From Rikenellaceae bacterium (GTDB lineage Bacteria; Bacteroidota; Bacteroidia; Bacteroidales; Rikenellaceae): DNA of 64,000 nucleotides. The notes beneath the pieces were generated by a model. It was not told the origin of the DNA and did no database searches. It saw only the letters and a program-made list of their open reading frames with translations. Made by a program: the position numbers and the translations under genes. Below, piece after piece: positions 16,335-25,863 of the stretch. The number at the start of each line of letters is the position of its first letter. The stretch's first letter is position 1. The stretch is from contig SUZP01000003.1 in NCBI GenBank assembly GCA_015059865.1, positions 1 through 64,000 of the forward strand, read 5' to 3'.

Positions 16335-16497
16335 AGGTGGTCACGGCGCAGCAAAACTGGGGGTTACTGGGGACACACCTACGGTGTTTTACTGGGGGCG
16401 GGCGTTCCGCCCTTTACTGGGGAGCGCGGAGAGCAATTTTGCATTTTGCATTTCTCTCGTCTCTCGTCTCTCGTCTCTCGTCTCTCGTCTCTCATCT
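16335..16497 (-). repeat. Composite interspersed repeat, copy A
   Basis: Read on the minus strand: GACGAGA heptamers, two ATGCAAA heptamers, then TTGCTCTCCGCGCTCCCC, a GGGCG-GAA-CGCCC-type palindrome, CCCCAGTAA repeats, a second small palindrome (ACACC-TAC-GGTGT), and an end like GCTGCGCCGTGAC. The same order, apart from the second palindrome, occurs on the plus strand at 50070-50225 with different copy numbers. It fills the gap between the fimbrillin and feoAB promoters. Confidence 0.75.
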
Positions 16498-16527
16498 AAA
16501 ACTTTTTTCACTTTCAACTAAATTTCG

Positions 16528-16535
16528 TATCTTTG
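16528..16535 (+). promoter_or_regulatory. TATCTTTG promoter of feoAB
   Basis: Good -7 box, 28 nt before the GTG start at 16564. I see no obvious Fur-type palindrome close by. Confidence 0.6.
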
Positions 16536-16543
16536 TCGCGGAT

Positions 16544-16567
16544 ATGATATATATGCAAAAGGGGTGA
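16544..16567 (+). CDS. Seven-codon upstream ORF coupled to feoAB
   Basis: ATG-ATA-TAT-ATG-CAA-AAG-GGG-TGA. Its stop overlaps the feoAB GTG start in the classic GTGA arrangement, so ribosomes ending here could start feoAB. It may be a leader peptide or chance. Confidence 0.3.
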   Translation: MIYMQKG

Positions 16568-18921
16568 GGCTTTCGGAGTTAAATACAGGCGAGTCGGCAA
16601 CGGTGGTCAAGGTGCTTGGTCACGGAGGTTTTCGTCGTCGCATCGTGGAGCTCGGCTTTGTGCGTGGCGCAAAGGTCGATGTTGTTCTCAACGCCCCACT
16701 GAAAGACCCCATCGAATATCATCTGCTCGGCTACAACATCTCGTTGCGTCGTGCCGATGCCGAGATGATTGTCGTTGTTACCGAGAAGGAGGCTGCCGTA
16801 CAGTACGAAGAGGTAGACTCCTCCGACAGTGAGAATATAGAAGCCGAGATTAACCGCCGCAAGAGGCATATCAACATCGCCCTTGTGGGAAATCCAAATA
16901 GTGGCAAGACCTCGCTCTACAACCATATCACGGGCGAGCACGAGCATGTCGGCAATTATAGCGGTGTGACCGTAGATGCCAAGAGCGCCAAGTGTAAATA
17001 TAAGGGATACGAGCTCCACATCACCGACCTGCCCGGCACATACGCCCTATCGGCATACTCGCCCGAAGAGTTGTATGTACGCCGACACCTCGCTACGGAG
17101 ATGCCCGATATTGTGTTGAATGTGGTGTGCGCATCAAACCTCGAACGCAACCTCTACCTCACGACCGAACTTATCGATATGAGCCAGCGTATGGTGGTGG
17201 CACTCAGTATGTACGACGAGTTGCAGCGCAACAACGCCACGCTCGACCACGAGCTGCTCGGCAAGATGATGGGTGTGCCGATGATACCTGTCGAGGGGCA
17301 CAGCGGCAAGGGCATCGAGGAGTTGCTCGACACGGTGATTGCCGTATACGAAAATAGCGATGAACGCGTGCGCCATATCCACATCAATCAAGGTATTGTT
17401 GAAGAGAGTGTTATGGCTCTCAACAAGGATATGAAGGAGCATCGCGACGAACTACCAAAGTGTTTCCCTCCGCGCTACTTCGCAATGAAGATGCTCGAAG
17501 GCGATGCCGACATTCAGCTGATGCTCAAAAAACAGAGCAGACGCTATACCGAGTGGCTCAGCATCTGCAACAAAGAGCGCCAGCACCTGAAATATGACCT
17601 CGGTGACGACGAGGATATTCAGACCACGATGGCAAACCAGAAGTATGGTTTCATTATGGGAGCCCTGCGCGAGACATACACCAAGGGGCAAGATAGGCTC
17701 GAAAATATCACCAACGCCATAGATGCAGTGGTAACACACCGCGTATTGTCGTATCCGATATTTATCTTTATGATGTGGTTGATGTTCTACTGCACCTTCC
17801 GACTTGGTGCCTATCCGCAGGAGTGGATTGAGCAGGGTGTAGCCTTTATCGGGGGATTGTTCGAGCGTTGGCTGCCCGATGGCATCTTGAAGGATTTGGT
17901 GTGCGACGGCATCATCGGAGGTGTAGGCAGCGTGATAGTCTTCCTGCCGAACATTATGATTTTGTACCTCTTCATCTCGTTTATGGAGGATTCGGGCTAC
18001 TTGGCTCGTGCGGCTTTTATTATGGATAAGGTGATGCACAAGGCAGGTCTGCACGGCAAGTCGTTTATACCACTTGTGATGGGCTTTGGCTGCAATGTGC
18101 CAGCCATAATGTCTACGCGCATTATCGAGAGTCGCAGCAGCCGACTTATCACAACATTTATCATACCTTTTATGTCGTGCAGTGCGCGACTGCCGATATA
18201 TATTATCCTTATCGGCACCTTCTTCGCATCACACTCTACGAGTGTTATGCTCGGCTTATACCTGCTCGGCATTGTCGTAGCGATGATTACCGCACTGCTG
18301 ATGCGAAAGTTTATGTTCAAGGAGGATGAGACACCTTTTGTAATGGAGCTACCTCCGTACCGCATACCGACATTCAAGGCTACAATGTCGCACATGTGGG
18401 CTCGATGCGCACAATATTTGCGCAAGATGGGAGGTATGATACTTATAGCCTCGGTTATCGTGTGGTTTCTCGGCTACTTCCCTCGCCAACAGGAGAGCGA
18501 AAGCAGTGCCGAGCACTACGAAAACTCCTACATAGGTCGCATTGGACACCTCTGCGAGCCTATATTCGAGCCTCTCGGACTAAATTGGAAGTCGAGCGTA
18601 TCGTTGCTCTCAGGCGTAGCAGCGAAGGAGATTATGGTAAGTACTCTGGGAGTACTTTACAGCGAAGATAACAACGAGAATAGTGCAGAGCAAAGCCCTA
18701 CACAGCTGCGTAACAAGTTGTTAGAGAGTGGAGATTTTACCACCCCTTCGGCTTTGGCATTGCTTGTATTCACACTACTCTATCTCCCTTGTGTAGCAAC
18801 CATAGCCGCCATAGGTTCGGAGAGTGGTTGGAAGTGGGCTGCCGCCTCGGTCGTATATAGTACGGTCATAGCGTGGTTGTGCGCCTTTGGAGTATATCAC
18901 ATTGCGCAACTATTTATGTAG
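16564..18921 (+). CDS. feoB: FeoA-FeoB fusion, ferrous iron transporter
   Basis: Encodes 785 aa from a GTG start; MRLSELNTGE...VKVLGHGGFRRRIVELG is the expected FeoA (SH3-like) beginning. Residues 1-75 are FeoA-like, and the G domain starts near 103 with G1 GNPNSGKTS at 109-117, then DLPGTY. The membrane part has the Gate-type motifs GFGCNVPAIM and MSCSARLPIY. FeoB moves Fe2+ across the inner membrane with a GTPase domain. Fusion of FeoA to FeoB is common in Bacteroidota. The small FeoB-associated Cys-rich gene follows 7 bp downstream. Confidence 0.93.
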   Translation: MRLSELNTGESATVVKVLGHGGFRRRIVELGFVRGAKVDVVLNAPLKDPIEYHLLGYNISLRRADAEMIVVVTEKEAAVQYEEVDSSDSENIEAEINRRKRHINIALVGNPNSGKTSLYNHITGEHEHVGNYSGVTVDAKSAKCKYKGYELHITDLPGTYALSAYSPEELYVRRHLATEMPDIVLNVVCASNLERNLYLTTELIDMSQRMVVALSMYDELQRNNATLDHELLGKMMGVPMIPVEGHSGKGIEELLDTVIAVYENSDERVRHIHINQGIVEESVMALNKDMKEHRDELPKCFPPRYFAMKMLEGDADIQLMLKKQSRRYTEWLSICNKERQHLKYDLGDDEDIQTTMANQKYGFIMGALRETYTKGQDRLENITNAIDAVVTHRVLSYPIFIFMMWLMFYCTFRLGAYPQEWIEQGVAFIGGLFERWLPDGILKDLVCDGIIGGVGSVIVFLPNIMILYLFISFMEDSGYLARAAFIMDKVMHKAGLHGKSFIPLVMGFGCNVPAIMSTRIIESRSSRLITTFIIPFMSCSARLPIYIILIGTFFASHSTSVMLGLYLLGIVVAMITALLMRKFMFKEDETPFVMELPPYRIPTFKATMSHMWARCAQYLRKMGGMILIASVIVWFLGYFPRQQESESSAEHYENSYIGRIGHLCEPIFEPLGLNWKSSVSLLSGVAAKEIMVSTLGVLYSEDNNENSAEQSPTQLRNKLLESGDFTTPSALALLVFTLLYLPCVATIAAIGSESGWKWAAASVVYSTVIAWLCAFGVYHIAQLFM

Positions 18922-18928
18922 CAAGAGT

Positions 18929-19066
18929 ATGGAGTGGCACGAGATTGTGGCTTGGGTAGTTATTATAGCAGCATTTATTGCAGCCGCTGTATGGAGCATA
19001 AGGCGTATTCTATGCCCTAAGTCGAGGTGCGCAGGTTGCGACAAAGATTGCCCACTAAACAGATAA
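18929..19066 (+). CDS. FeoB-associated Cys-rich membrane protein
   Basis: Encodes 45 aa: one TM helix (WVVIIAAFIAAAVWSI, about residues 9-24) followed by a Cys-rich tail (CPKSRCAGCDKDC). Size, topology, Cys pattern and place immediately after feoB match the FeoB_associated family (Pfam PF12669). It could bind iron or a redox partner at the Feo complex; this is not established. It starts 7 bp after feoB and ends in a long terminator. Confidence 0.85.
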   Translation: MEWHEIVAWVVIIAAFIAAAVWSIRRILCPKSRCAGCDKDCPLNR

Positions 19067-19096
19067 GATGCAGAGTTGCCTGCATCTTATCTGTTT
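19057..19096. terminator. Bidirectional terminator between feoB and the DPP gene
   Basis: 17-bp perfect stem (AAACAGATAAGATGCAG and its complement) with a 6-nt loop, overlapping the last codons of the feoB-associated gene and 3 bp from the convergent peptidase gene. Confidence 0.85.
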
Positions 19097-19099
19097 AAT

Positions 19100-21229
19100 C
19101 TATAAATTGTCTAATGTGTAGTCAATCATCTTCTGCCGCACCAAGGTAGTTGCCGAAGGGCGCATCGAGTGATTTTGGTCGGGATAGACCATCATATCGT
19201 ACTGCTTGCCTGCGGCGTTCAAGCGGCGACACATCTCCATAGAGTTCTGGAAATGGACATTATCGTCTGCCGTGCCGTGAATAATCAGCAACTTGGTACG
19301 CTCTGCCAACTTATCGGCGTGCGAGAGTGGCGAATTATCATCGTAACCCTTCGGATTATCTTGTGGCAAACCGTTGTAAATCTCGGTATAGATGGTGTCG
19401 TAATATCGCCACGATGTTACGGGTGCAACAGCAATAGCCATACGGAACAACCCTTCTCCGTGCAGAGCGCAGTTCAGAACCATAAAACCGCCATACGACC
19501 AGCCATAGATGCCAATTCGCTCGGCATCGACAAACTCCTGCTTGGCAAGGAAGCGAGCAAACGAAATTTGGTCCTCCACCTCCTTGCGACCGAGGTCGGC
19601 GTAGGTGCATTTCTTGAACTTTTCGCCCCTAAAACCTGTTCCGCGACCATCGCAACACGCCACAATATAGCCCTCGTGAGGCAGCGCATCCTCCCAATCG
19701 AGCGACCAACGGTCGCGCACCGACTGCGAGCCCGGTCCCGAATACTGCGTCAGCAATACGGGATATTTTTTCGACTTGTCAAATCCAAACGGCAACTGAA
19801 TATAGTAGTTGAGCGTATCGCCTCGCTCGGTTACGAAGTGCCTAAACTCGCGCTTTGCCCACTTGCCACGCTCAGCAACTTTCACTCGGCTATCAACCAA
19901 AGTATCAATCACCTCGCCCGAAGCACGATGCACCGTAACAACATTCGGCATATCGGCAGTCGTGGCGGTGCGGATATAGTAGCGCATACCCTGCGAAGGT
20001 TGCACCGAGTAAAAACCAGCCTCCGCCGTATGCAACTTTTTACCCTTGCCGTTCAACCCTATCGAGTAGAGGTCGCGATGCAGAGGAGAACGCTCGGTCG
20101 AGAGGTAGTAGATGCGTTTTTTCGCCACTCCAACCACAGAAGTAACCTCCCATTTGCCCGAAGTAATGGCATTCAGGCGACCTCTTTTGATACTATGCAG
20201 ATAGAGATGATTATATCCTGCCGAGGTCTCCTCGCTTACGATAAATCTATCGCCATCAATAAACTGAATTGTTGCAGCCGAAGGTCTTTCGACATAGGTC
20301 GCGCTCCTCTCCTCGTAGATTGGGCGCACCACCCCACTCTCCTCGCGCAGTAGCACCTCGAAGTGGTTTTGCAGGCGATTAACGCGATAGAACGACAATC
20401 TGCCCGCAGGAGTCCACTGCAAATTGAATATATATTGGTCAGTCTGTTCGCCCGTAGGTATCTGCTCCGTTTTGCCCGTTGCCACATCGTAGAGGTGGAG
20501 CGTTACAACCGAGTTTTTGTCGCCTGCCTTCGGGTATTTGAACGAATAGGCCTTGTTATACAACTTGTCATCATAGCGCATCATCTCAAAGGTTGGCACT
20601 GCGCTCTCATCGAAGCGCAAGTAGGCAATCTTCGCCCCATCGGGCGATACGGAATATCCCTTCGTAAAGCCATACTCCTCCTCGTAAACCCAATCGCTCG
20701 TTCCGTTAATGATTTTGTTCCACTCGCCATCTGCGGTTATCGCCTTCGAGGTTGCCGAGGCGAGGGCGTAGAGATAGAGATTATTCTCCTTGGCATAGAC
20801 GAGGTGTTTGCCGTCGGTCGAAAACGCCACATCGCGCACCTGCTCCAACACCTTTTGAGCCTTGCCACCCACCTCTGCAAGGTAGTAGTCGGCCGTTGCC
20901 GAACGGCGGTAAATCGGTTTCACGCTCTTTGCATCGGAGAGTAGAATATGCTTTTCGTCAGCCGAAAAGGCATACGAGCCAATACGAAAATCGCCCTCAA
21001 ACACAACAAGGCTGTCGGCACGGTCGGCATAGGAGCAACGCACAATCTGCTTGCCCTTGATAATGGTAAAATGCTCACCGTCAGCCATTGAGCGCACGCC
21101 GTGTATGCTCTTATTTGCGGTACGGCACTTTACAATATCCACATATTTTACGGTCGAGCCGTATGCAACGACAGTGGCGCACACAATCGCCACTGCCAAG
21201 AGAATCAATTTTTTCATAGAAATATTCAT
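19100..21229 (-). CDS. Dipeptidyl-peptidase IV-like S9 peptidase, exported
   Basis: Encodes 709 aa with a signal peptide; the start could also be the internal ATG at 21217 (MKKLILL...). Residues about 40-430 form the beta-propeller region with DPP4-type pieces (NGTSDWVYEEEYGF carries the Glu pair that binds the substrate N-terminus). The alpha/beta-hydrolase part has the nucleophile in GWSYGGFM (Ser about 578), Asp in HGTADDNVH (about 655) and His in DQNHSM (about 687). It removes X-Pro or X-Ala dipeptides in the periplasm, as in asaccharolytic Bacteroidales. Single-gene unit. Confidence 0.88.
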   Translation of the reverse strand: MNISMKKLILLAVAIVCATVVAYGSTVKYVDIVKCRTANKSIHGVRSMADGEHFTIIKGKQIVRCSYADRADSLVVFEGDFRIGSYAFSADEKHILLSDAKSVKPIYRRSATADYYLAEVGGKAQKVLEQVRDVAFSTDGKHLVYAKENNLYLYALASATSKAITADGEWNKIINGTSDWVYEEEYGFTKGYSVSPDGAKIAYLRFDESAVPTFEMMRYDDKLYNKAYSFKYPKAGDKNSVVTLHLYDVATGKTEQIPTGEQTDQYIFNLQWTPAGRLSFYRVNRLQNHFEVLLREESGVVRPIYEERSATYVERPSAATIQFIDGDRFIVSEETSAGYNHLYLHSIKRGRLNAITSGKWEVTSVVGVAKKRIYYLSTERSPLHRDLYSIGLNGKGKKLHTAEAGFYSVQPSQGMRYYIRTATTADMPNVVTVHRASGEVIDTLVDSRVKVAERGKWAKREFRHFVTERGDTLNYYIQLPFGFDKSKKYPVLLTQYSGPGSQSVRDRWSLDWEDALPHEGYIVACCDGRGTGFRGEKFKKCTYADLGRKEVEDQISFARFLAKQEFVDAERIGIYGWSYGGFMVLNCALHGEGLFRMAIAVAPVTSWRYYDTIYTEIYNGLPQDNPKGYDDNSPLSHADKLAERTKLLIIHGTADDNVHFQNSMEMCRRLNAAGKQYDMMVYPDQNHSMRPSATTLVRQKMIDYTLDNL

Positions 21230-21270
21230 TCTTCATATATTCTTCTCTATTTAGCAACTATTTTAGTTCT

Positions 21271-21330
21271 ATTTTTATCTATTTTACGAGGCGCATAGCG
21301 GGACTATGTAACGAGAAAAATGGATAAAAA
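21271..21330 (-). terminator. Hairpin region ending the aspS operon
   Basis: Complementary arms near 21272-21285 (TTTTTATCTATTTT) and 21315-21330 (AAAATGGATAAAAA) with an inner CATA/TATG pairing, in the gap between two minus-strand genes. Confidence 0.45.
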
Positions 21331-21345
21331 GAGTCTAAAAGAGTG

Positions 21346-22026
21346 CTAAATATCGTCTACATTGAAGTCGTAATCGAGTCGCTTACCCGTTATAAACTTC
21401 GAGTTATCCATCTTGGTATTGAACTGCTCGACAGTTACGCGCTTATTCTGCTCGTATGGCGGAGTAAGCAGGTCGAAATTCAAGGCGTAGTGGATAGCCG
21501 TTTCGAGTACGGAGATAAGCATCTCACGCGAGATAGGCTCCTTGCCGAAACTCATTGCACGCATAATGGTCTGACGCTTACCCTCCACGAAAAACATCTT
21601 CTCGCGGTTGATAAAGATTCGACCAATCAGATAACCCTCGTCTGCCGAACGATTGAACTTGAACGAGTCGGAGAGGAAGTCGTAGATATCGATAATTCCG
21701 CAGTAGGAGTTCGCCTTATCGCTCTGCACATACTCATTTTGCCAGATGATATGGTTCGAGTCGAACTCAAATACATCGGTATGCATACGCACAATAAGGA
21801 GGTCGGAGGCGATTTGGAGTTGCGCCTCGAACTTTCCACGGTCGCGATACTCGATGCGGACACGACGGTCGAGTTTGCCGTCGAGTGCATCGTCAATCTC
21901 CGAAGCCATCTCCAAAAGAGTATCCTTCAACTCGCCAAATACCGAGAAGGTATTGTCGAACACGCGCTGTTTAAGCGATGATTTATCGATAATTGCCGAC
22001 AAAATTTTTTCACGAAGTTGAGCCAT
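21346..22026 (-). CDS. Conserved-looking cytoplasmic protein, function unknown
   Basis: Encodes 226 aa without a signal peptide or TM helix. It starts MAQLREKILSAIIDKSSLKQRVFDNTFSVFGELKDTLLEMASEI (helical), followed by a beta-containing middle (VRIEYRDRGKFEAQLQIASDLLIVRMHTDVFEF) with GYLIGRIFINREKMFFVEGKRQ. I do not recognise the family. It is the last gene of the aspS operon, 20 bp after the MBL-fold gene, and its codon use matches its neighbours. Confidence 0.7.
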   Translation of the reverse strand: MAQLREKILSAIIDKSSLKQRVFDNTFSVFGELKDTLLEMASEIDDALDGKLDRRVRIEYRDRGKFEAQLQIASDLLIVRMHTDVFEFDSNHIIWQNEYVQSDKANSYCGIIDIYDFLSDSFKFNRSADEGYLIGRIFINREKMFFVEGKRQTIMRAMSFGKEPISREMLISVLETAIHYALNFDLLTPPYEQNKRVTVEQFNTKMDNSKFITGKRLDYDFNVDDI

Positions 22027-22046
22027 AGTTTTATTGCCTTAATTTA

Positions 22047-23051
22047 TTATTTCCAATCGTTACGGTTGTAAATTACACGCTCTCCCCAGCACGGAATCCA
22101 AATGTGGTCGTGTTTAAGCTTCTTCTTCGAACGAAGAGCGTCATGGAATGTCCAACGCCACTTATGCACTTTGTGACCAAGCTCCTGCAAGTGCGAAAGG
22201 AAAACATGGTGAGGGTGGAACTTGTCAATGCACGACTGAATCTTCAAACCTACTCGCATATGCGGCATGAAGATATCGACCTGCTTCTGAGGATTGAGCT
22301 GTGTATAGTCGCACGAGTCGCCCGTGTGGAAGATTACAGTATTGTTGGTATTTGCACCGCAATCAATCTCGTATGCGGCTACAAAGTTGCGCAGTTTCTT
22401 TTTATTGTGGTCGCCTATGGTTACTCGCACAGTGATATCGCCAAATTTATACACGCCGCCATCCTCAACGCGCATCTCCTCTACATTCTTAATATCGAAA
22501 GCGGCAAGAATAGGTTTTCCGCGCTTCGCCATACCCTCGGTAAATGCCTTGTTATTGTGGTCGCCGTGGGCGTGGGTAATCATACCGAAATCAATCACAT
22601 CGAGCAACTTATCTGTGTATTTTGAATAGAGGTCTATTCCGAATGTTGCAGTCGGAGTCTTTACAATATAGCCCATATTATATAGCAACCAAACGGCTAC
22701 TGTGCCCTCCTTAACCTTTGTTTTATGCACCTCCTTGCACACCTTATCAAACGATTTGCGCAAGAAATAAGGCACACCCGAACGCTCCAACTCCGCAATC
22801 TTTTCAGGATCGTTCTCCTTACGGTAGGCGTTCCAATCCTCATGCTCGAAGCGGTTGATAACGCTCTGCACCTTCTCCATCGCATCCAATCGTTTTGGAG
22901 TGATATCGTGACCATTGGTCTTATACATAAGAGTCTTTACCGCCTTGCGAAACTGCTTGTCGGTAGGCAACTCCGTCATCTTGACAATCTGCGCCGATAC
23001 GGTCATCACCGCAACCAGCGACAGAACTAATGCAACCAAAAATCTTTTCAT
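22047..23051 (-). CDS. Exported MBL-fold metallo-hydrolase
   Basis: Encodes 334 aa. A signal peptide (about residues 1-20) is followed by a helical region and then a metallo-beta-lactamase-type domain with THAHGDHNN (HxHxDH metal motif, about residue 160), GDHNKK and FHTGDSCDY further on, and HPHHVFLSHLQELGH near the C-terminus. The closest fold neighbours act on phosphoesters or lactones; the substrate here is unknown. It lies 11 bp after the peptidoglycan-hydrolase gene, so a cell-envelope role is plausible. Confidence 0.75.
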   Translation of the reverse strand: MKRFLVALVLSLVAVMTVSAQIVKMTELPTDKQFRKAVKTLMYKTNGHDITPKRLDAMEKVQSVINRFEHEDWNAYRKENDPEKIAELERSGVPYFLRKSFDKVCKEVHKTKVKEGTVAVWLLYNMGYIVKTPTATFGIDLYSKYTDKLLDVIDFGMITHAHGDHNNKAFTEGMAKRGKPILAAFDIKNVEEMRVEDGGVYKFGDITVRVTIGDHNKKKLRNFVAAYEIDCGANTNNTVIFHTGDSCDYTQLNPQKQVDIFMPHMRVGLKIQSCIDKFHPHHVFLSHLQELGHKVHKWRWTFHDALRSKKKLKHDHIWIPCWGERVIYNRNDWK

Positions 23052-23062
23052 CTTGGTAGTAG

Positions 23063-24049
23063 TTATTTAAGTCTTACAATATCTCCCTTTTTTACCTCCT
23101 CGTTTAGGCGCAGGCGGTTGAGTTTTGCAAGAGACTTTTGGCGTATGCCATACGACTGCGACAACGAGTAGAGATTTTCGTCACGCACAACCTTGTGCTG
23201 CATCACATTACCAAGCCACTGCGTCTTTTTTCGCTCGATATAGACGATATCCCCCTTAGCGAGTTTGGCATCTTTTGCCACATCGTTAAACTTGCGCAAC
23301 ATCTTAGCCGAGATATCGAAGACCTCGCCCACCGACTCGAAGGTATCGCCCTCCTTCGCCACAACATAGAAGGTGTGGTTGGTGCGATAGACGCCGTAAC
23401 CCTTGTGTGAATTGACCGTTACACGAAAAGCGTTCGGATTTATCTGCTCGTCAGAGGTTGCGATATTGCTCTCAAACCACGCCTCGGTATTTGCCGTAGC
23501 ATTTTTGGCTGCCGAGTATATCTTATTGCCATTCTCCTTATCGAGCAGATACAACTTCATCGACTCGATAATCTTAACCAATCGCTCCGCATAGTCGGGT
23601 GCCGTAGCATATCCCGCAGCCTTCAAGCCTCGCGCCCAACTGCGGTAGTCATCAGAAGGGTATGCAAACAGCGAGTCGTAGCGTGGCGATTGGTCGAGAA
23701 AGTCGGCGTGGTCCTGATACGAAGCCTCCACCGAAGGGTATGCACGGAAGCACTCCCCCTTGGCATCGTCATCGTGATACACCCTATCGCCTGTCCACGA
23801 CCTCTTACACTTGATGCCGAAGTGGTTATTCGAGGAGGTCGAAAGACGACTGTTTCCGCTATCCGACTCCAAGATACCCTGCGCCATCGTGATACTTGCA
23901 GGTATGCCGTAACGCTCCATGTGGGCGATGGCTATCGCCTTATACTTCTCTACATACTCCTCGCGAGTCTGTCGCTCCTTTGCCACTACGGCAGTGAACG
24001 ACACAACCACACAAAGTGCCGAAAGCAGTATCGTGCGCAACAACCTCAT
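23063..24049 (-). CDS. Peptidoglycan hydrolase: glucosaminidase domain plus LysM
   Basis: Encodes 328 aa: signal peptide, then an N-acetylglucosaminidase (GH73/FlgJ-like) domain (about residues 30-170) with SITMAQGILESDSGNS carrying the catalytic Glu and NNHFGIKC downstream, followed by LysM-type repeats in the C-terminal half (YVVAKEGDTFESVGEVF, HKVVRDENLYSLSQSYGI). It cleaves glycan strands in the periplasm. The ATG overlaps the aspS stop as TAATG, so translation is coupled to aspS. Confidence 0.85.
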   Translation of the reverse strand: MRLLRTILLSALCVVVSFTAVVAKERQTREEYVEKYKAIAIAHMERYGIPASITMAQGILESDSGNSRLSTSSNNHFGIKCKRSWTGDRVYHDDDAKGECFRAYPSVEASYQDHADFLDQSPRYDSLFAYPSDDYRSWARGLKAAGYATAPDYAERLVKIIESMKLYLLDKENGNKIYSAAKNATANTEAWFESNIATSDEQINPNAFRVTVNSHKGYGVYRTNHTFYVVAKEGDTFESVGEVFDISAKMLRKFNDVAKDAKLAKGDIVYIERKKTQWLGNVMQHKVVRDENLYSLSQSYGIRQKSLAKLNRLRLNEEVKKGDIVRLK

Positions 24050-25800
24050 TACTCAACAGGTTTCAATTCGAGATACAACTCATCCAACTGCGCTTGGTCG
24101 ATTGGCGATGGGCCATCGAGCATCACATCGCGACCTGCATTGTTCTTTGGGAAGGCGATGAAGTCACGAATAGAGTCTGCGCCACCGAACAACGAGCAAA
24201 GACGGTCGAAGCCGAATGCCAAACCTCCGTGTGGCGGTGCGCCGTAGCGGAAGGCGTTGATGAGGAAGCCAAACTGCGCCTCTGCCTGCTCAGGCGTGAA
24301 GCCCAAGCACTTGAAGATAAGCGACTGCAACTTAGGGTCGTGGATACGAATTGAGCCACCACCTATCTCTGTTCCGTTGCAGACAAAGTCGTATGCATTA
24401 GCACGCACGCGCACAGGGTCGCTCTCCAAGAACTCCACATCCTCAGGTTTTGGCGAGGTGAATGGGTGGTGCTTAGCGTAGAAACGCTCGGTCTCCTCGT
24501 CCCACTCGAACATTGGGAAGTCTACTACCCACAGCGGAGCAAATTTCTTAGGGTCACGCAAGCCCAACTGCTCGGCAACCTCCAAGCGAAGTGCGCACAA
24601 CTGCGTAAGAGCCTTATACTTCTTACCGCACAAAATCAGACACAGGTCGCCAGCCTTTGCACCCAAACGCTCGGCGATAGCCTTTAACTCGTCAGGCGAG
24701 AAGAACTTATCAATCGAAGATTTGATACCGCCCTCCTCTACTCTAATCCAAACCAAGCCCTTAGCTCCTACCTGTGGTCGCTTAACATACTCTGTCAGGG
24801 CGTCAATCTGCTTGCGAGTATAGGTTGCACAGCCCGTAGCGGCAAAACCTACAACATACTCTGCATCGTCAAATACCGAGAAGTTGTGGCCGTGAGCCAA
24901 GTCGGTAATATCCGCGAACTCCATTCCGAAGCGCAAATCGGGCTTATCCGAGCCATACTTCTCCATCGCCTCGCTCCAAGGCATACGGCGGAATGGCTCC
25001 GCGAAGTCGATATCCAAGACACTCTTGAACATATGCTTTGCCCAACGCTCGAAGATTTCGAGAATATCCTCCTGCTCTACGAATGACATCTCGCAGTCAA
25101 TCTGCGTAAACTCAGGCTGACGGTCAGCACGCAAATCCTCATCACGGAAGCAGCGTACAATCTGGAAGTAGCGGTCGTAACCCGACACCATCAACAGCTG
25201 CTTCAAAGTCTGTGGCGACTGAGGCAAAGCGTAGAACTCATTAGGGTTCATACGCGAAGGCACAACGAAGTCGCGCGCGCCCTCTGGCGTTGATTTGATA
25301 AGGTAAGGAGTCTCAATCTCCAAGAAGCCCTCCGAGTCGAGGAACTTACGAATCTCCTGTGCCATCTTGTGACGAAGAATCATATTACGCTGCAATGGTG
25401 GGCGGCGAAGGTCGAGGTAACGATACTTCATACGAAGGTCGTCGCCACCATCCGAATTCTCCTCGATAGTGAATGGCGGAATAACCGCCTGATTAAGGAT
25501 ATTTATCTTCTCGGCAACAACCTCGATATCGCCCGTAGCCATCTTTGCATTCTTCGACTCACGCTCGATAACCTTGCCCGTAACCTGAACGACACACTCA
25601 CGACCAAGCTTTGCAGCCTCTGCCTTCGTAGCCTCGTCAGAGTGCTCCTCTACAACAATCTGTGTGATGCCGTAACGGTCACGCAAGTCAATAAAGGTCA
25701 TCGCACCAAGGTTACGCACCTTCTGCACCCAACCTGCCAATGTTACTGTCTGTCCGACATTTGTGGCACGCAATTCGCCACAAGTATTACTTCTGTACAT
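24049..25800 (-). CDS. aspS: Aspartate-tRNA ligase
   Basis: Encodes 583 aa from the ATG at 25800 ([17 protein letters not shown], the normal AspRS beginning); the open frame upstream is not coding. The N-terminal OB-fold covers about residues 1-105. Class II motif 2 is [23 protein letters not shown] and motif 3 [15 protein letters not shown], with a GAD insertion between. It charges tRNA-Asp. It heads an operon with a peptidoglycan hydrolase, an MBL protein and a 226-aa protein. Its promoter interlocks with that of tadA. Confidence 0.95.
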   Translation of the reverse strand: MYRSNTCGELRATNVGQTVTLAGWVQKVRNLGAMTFIDLRDRYGITQIVVEEHSDEATKAEAAKLGRECVVQVTGKVIERESKNAKMATGDIEVVAEKINILNQAVIPPFTIEENSDGGDDLRMKYRYLDLRRPPLQRNMILRHKMAQEIRKFLDSEGFLEIETPYLIKSTPEGARDFVVPSRMNPNEFYALPQSPQTLKQLLMVSGYDRYFQIVRCFRDEDLRADRQPEFTQIDCEMSFVEQEDILEIFERWAKHMFKSVLDIDFAEPFRRMPWSEAMEKYGSDKPDLRFGMEFADITDLAHGHNFSVFDDAEYVVGFAATGCATYTRKQIDALTEYVKRPQVGAKGLVWIRVEEGGIKSSIDKFFSPDELKAIAERLGAKAGDLCLILCGKKYKALTQLCALRLEVAEQLGLRDPKKFAPLWVVDFPMFEWDEETERFYAKHHPFTSPKPEDVEFLESDPVRVRANAYDFVCNGTEIGGGSIRIHDPKLQSLIFKCLGFTPEQAEAQFGFLINAFRYGAPPHGGLAFGFDRLCSLFGGADSIRDFIAFPKNNAGRDVMLDGPSPIDQAQLDELYLELKPVE

Positions 25801-25822
25801 AGCTTTATATAATGTTTTTTTG

Positions 25823-25830
25823 TATCTTTG
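25823..25830 (+). promoter_or_regulatory. TATCTTTG promoter of tadA
   Basis: -7 box 34 nt before the tadA ATG. It lies downstream of the aspS start of transcription, inside the aspS leader on the other strand. Confidence 0.6.
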
Positions 25831-25847
25831 CCCTATCAAACAACTGA

Positions 25848-25855
25848 CAAAGTTA
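25848..25855 (-). promoter_or_regulatory. TAACTTTG promoter of aspS
   Basis: Minus-strand -7 box; start expected near 25841, giving a leader of about 40 nt. It lies within the tadA leader. Confidence 0.5.
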
Positions 25856-25863
25856 TAAAAAAT

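Noticed and set aside
19169..20353. 394-codon open frame opposite the DPP-IV-like gene
   Set aside because: It lies wholly antisense to a complete S9 peptidase, has no signal or domain, and its composition is that of a shadow frame.
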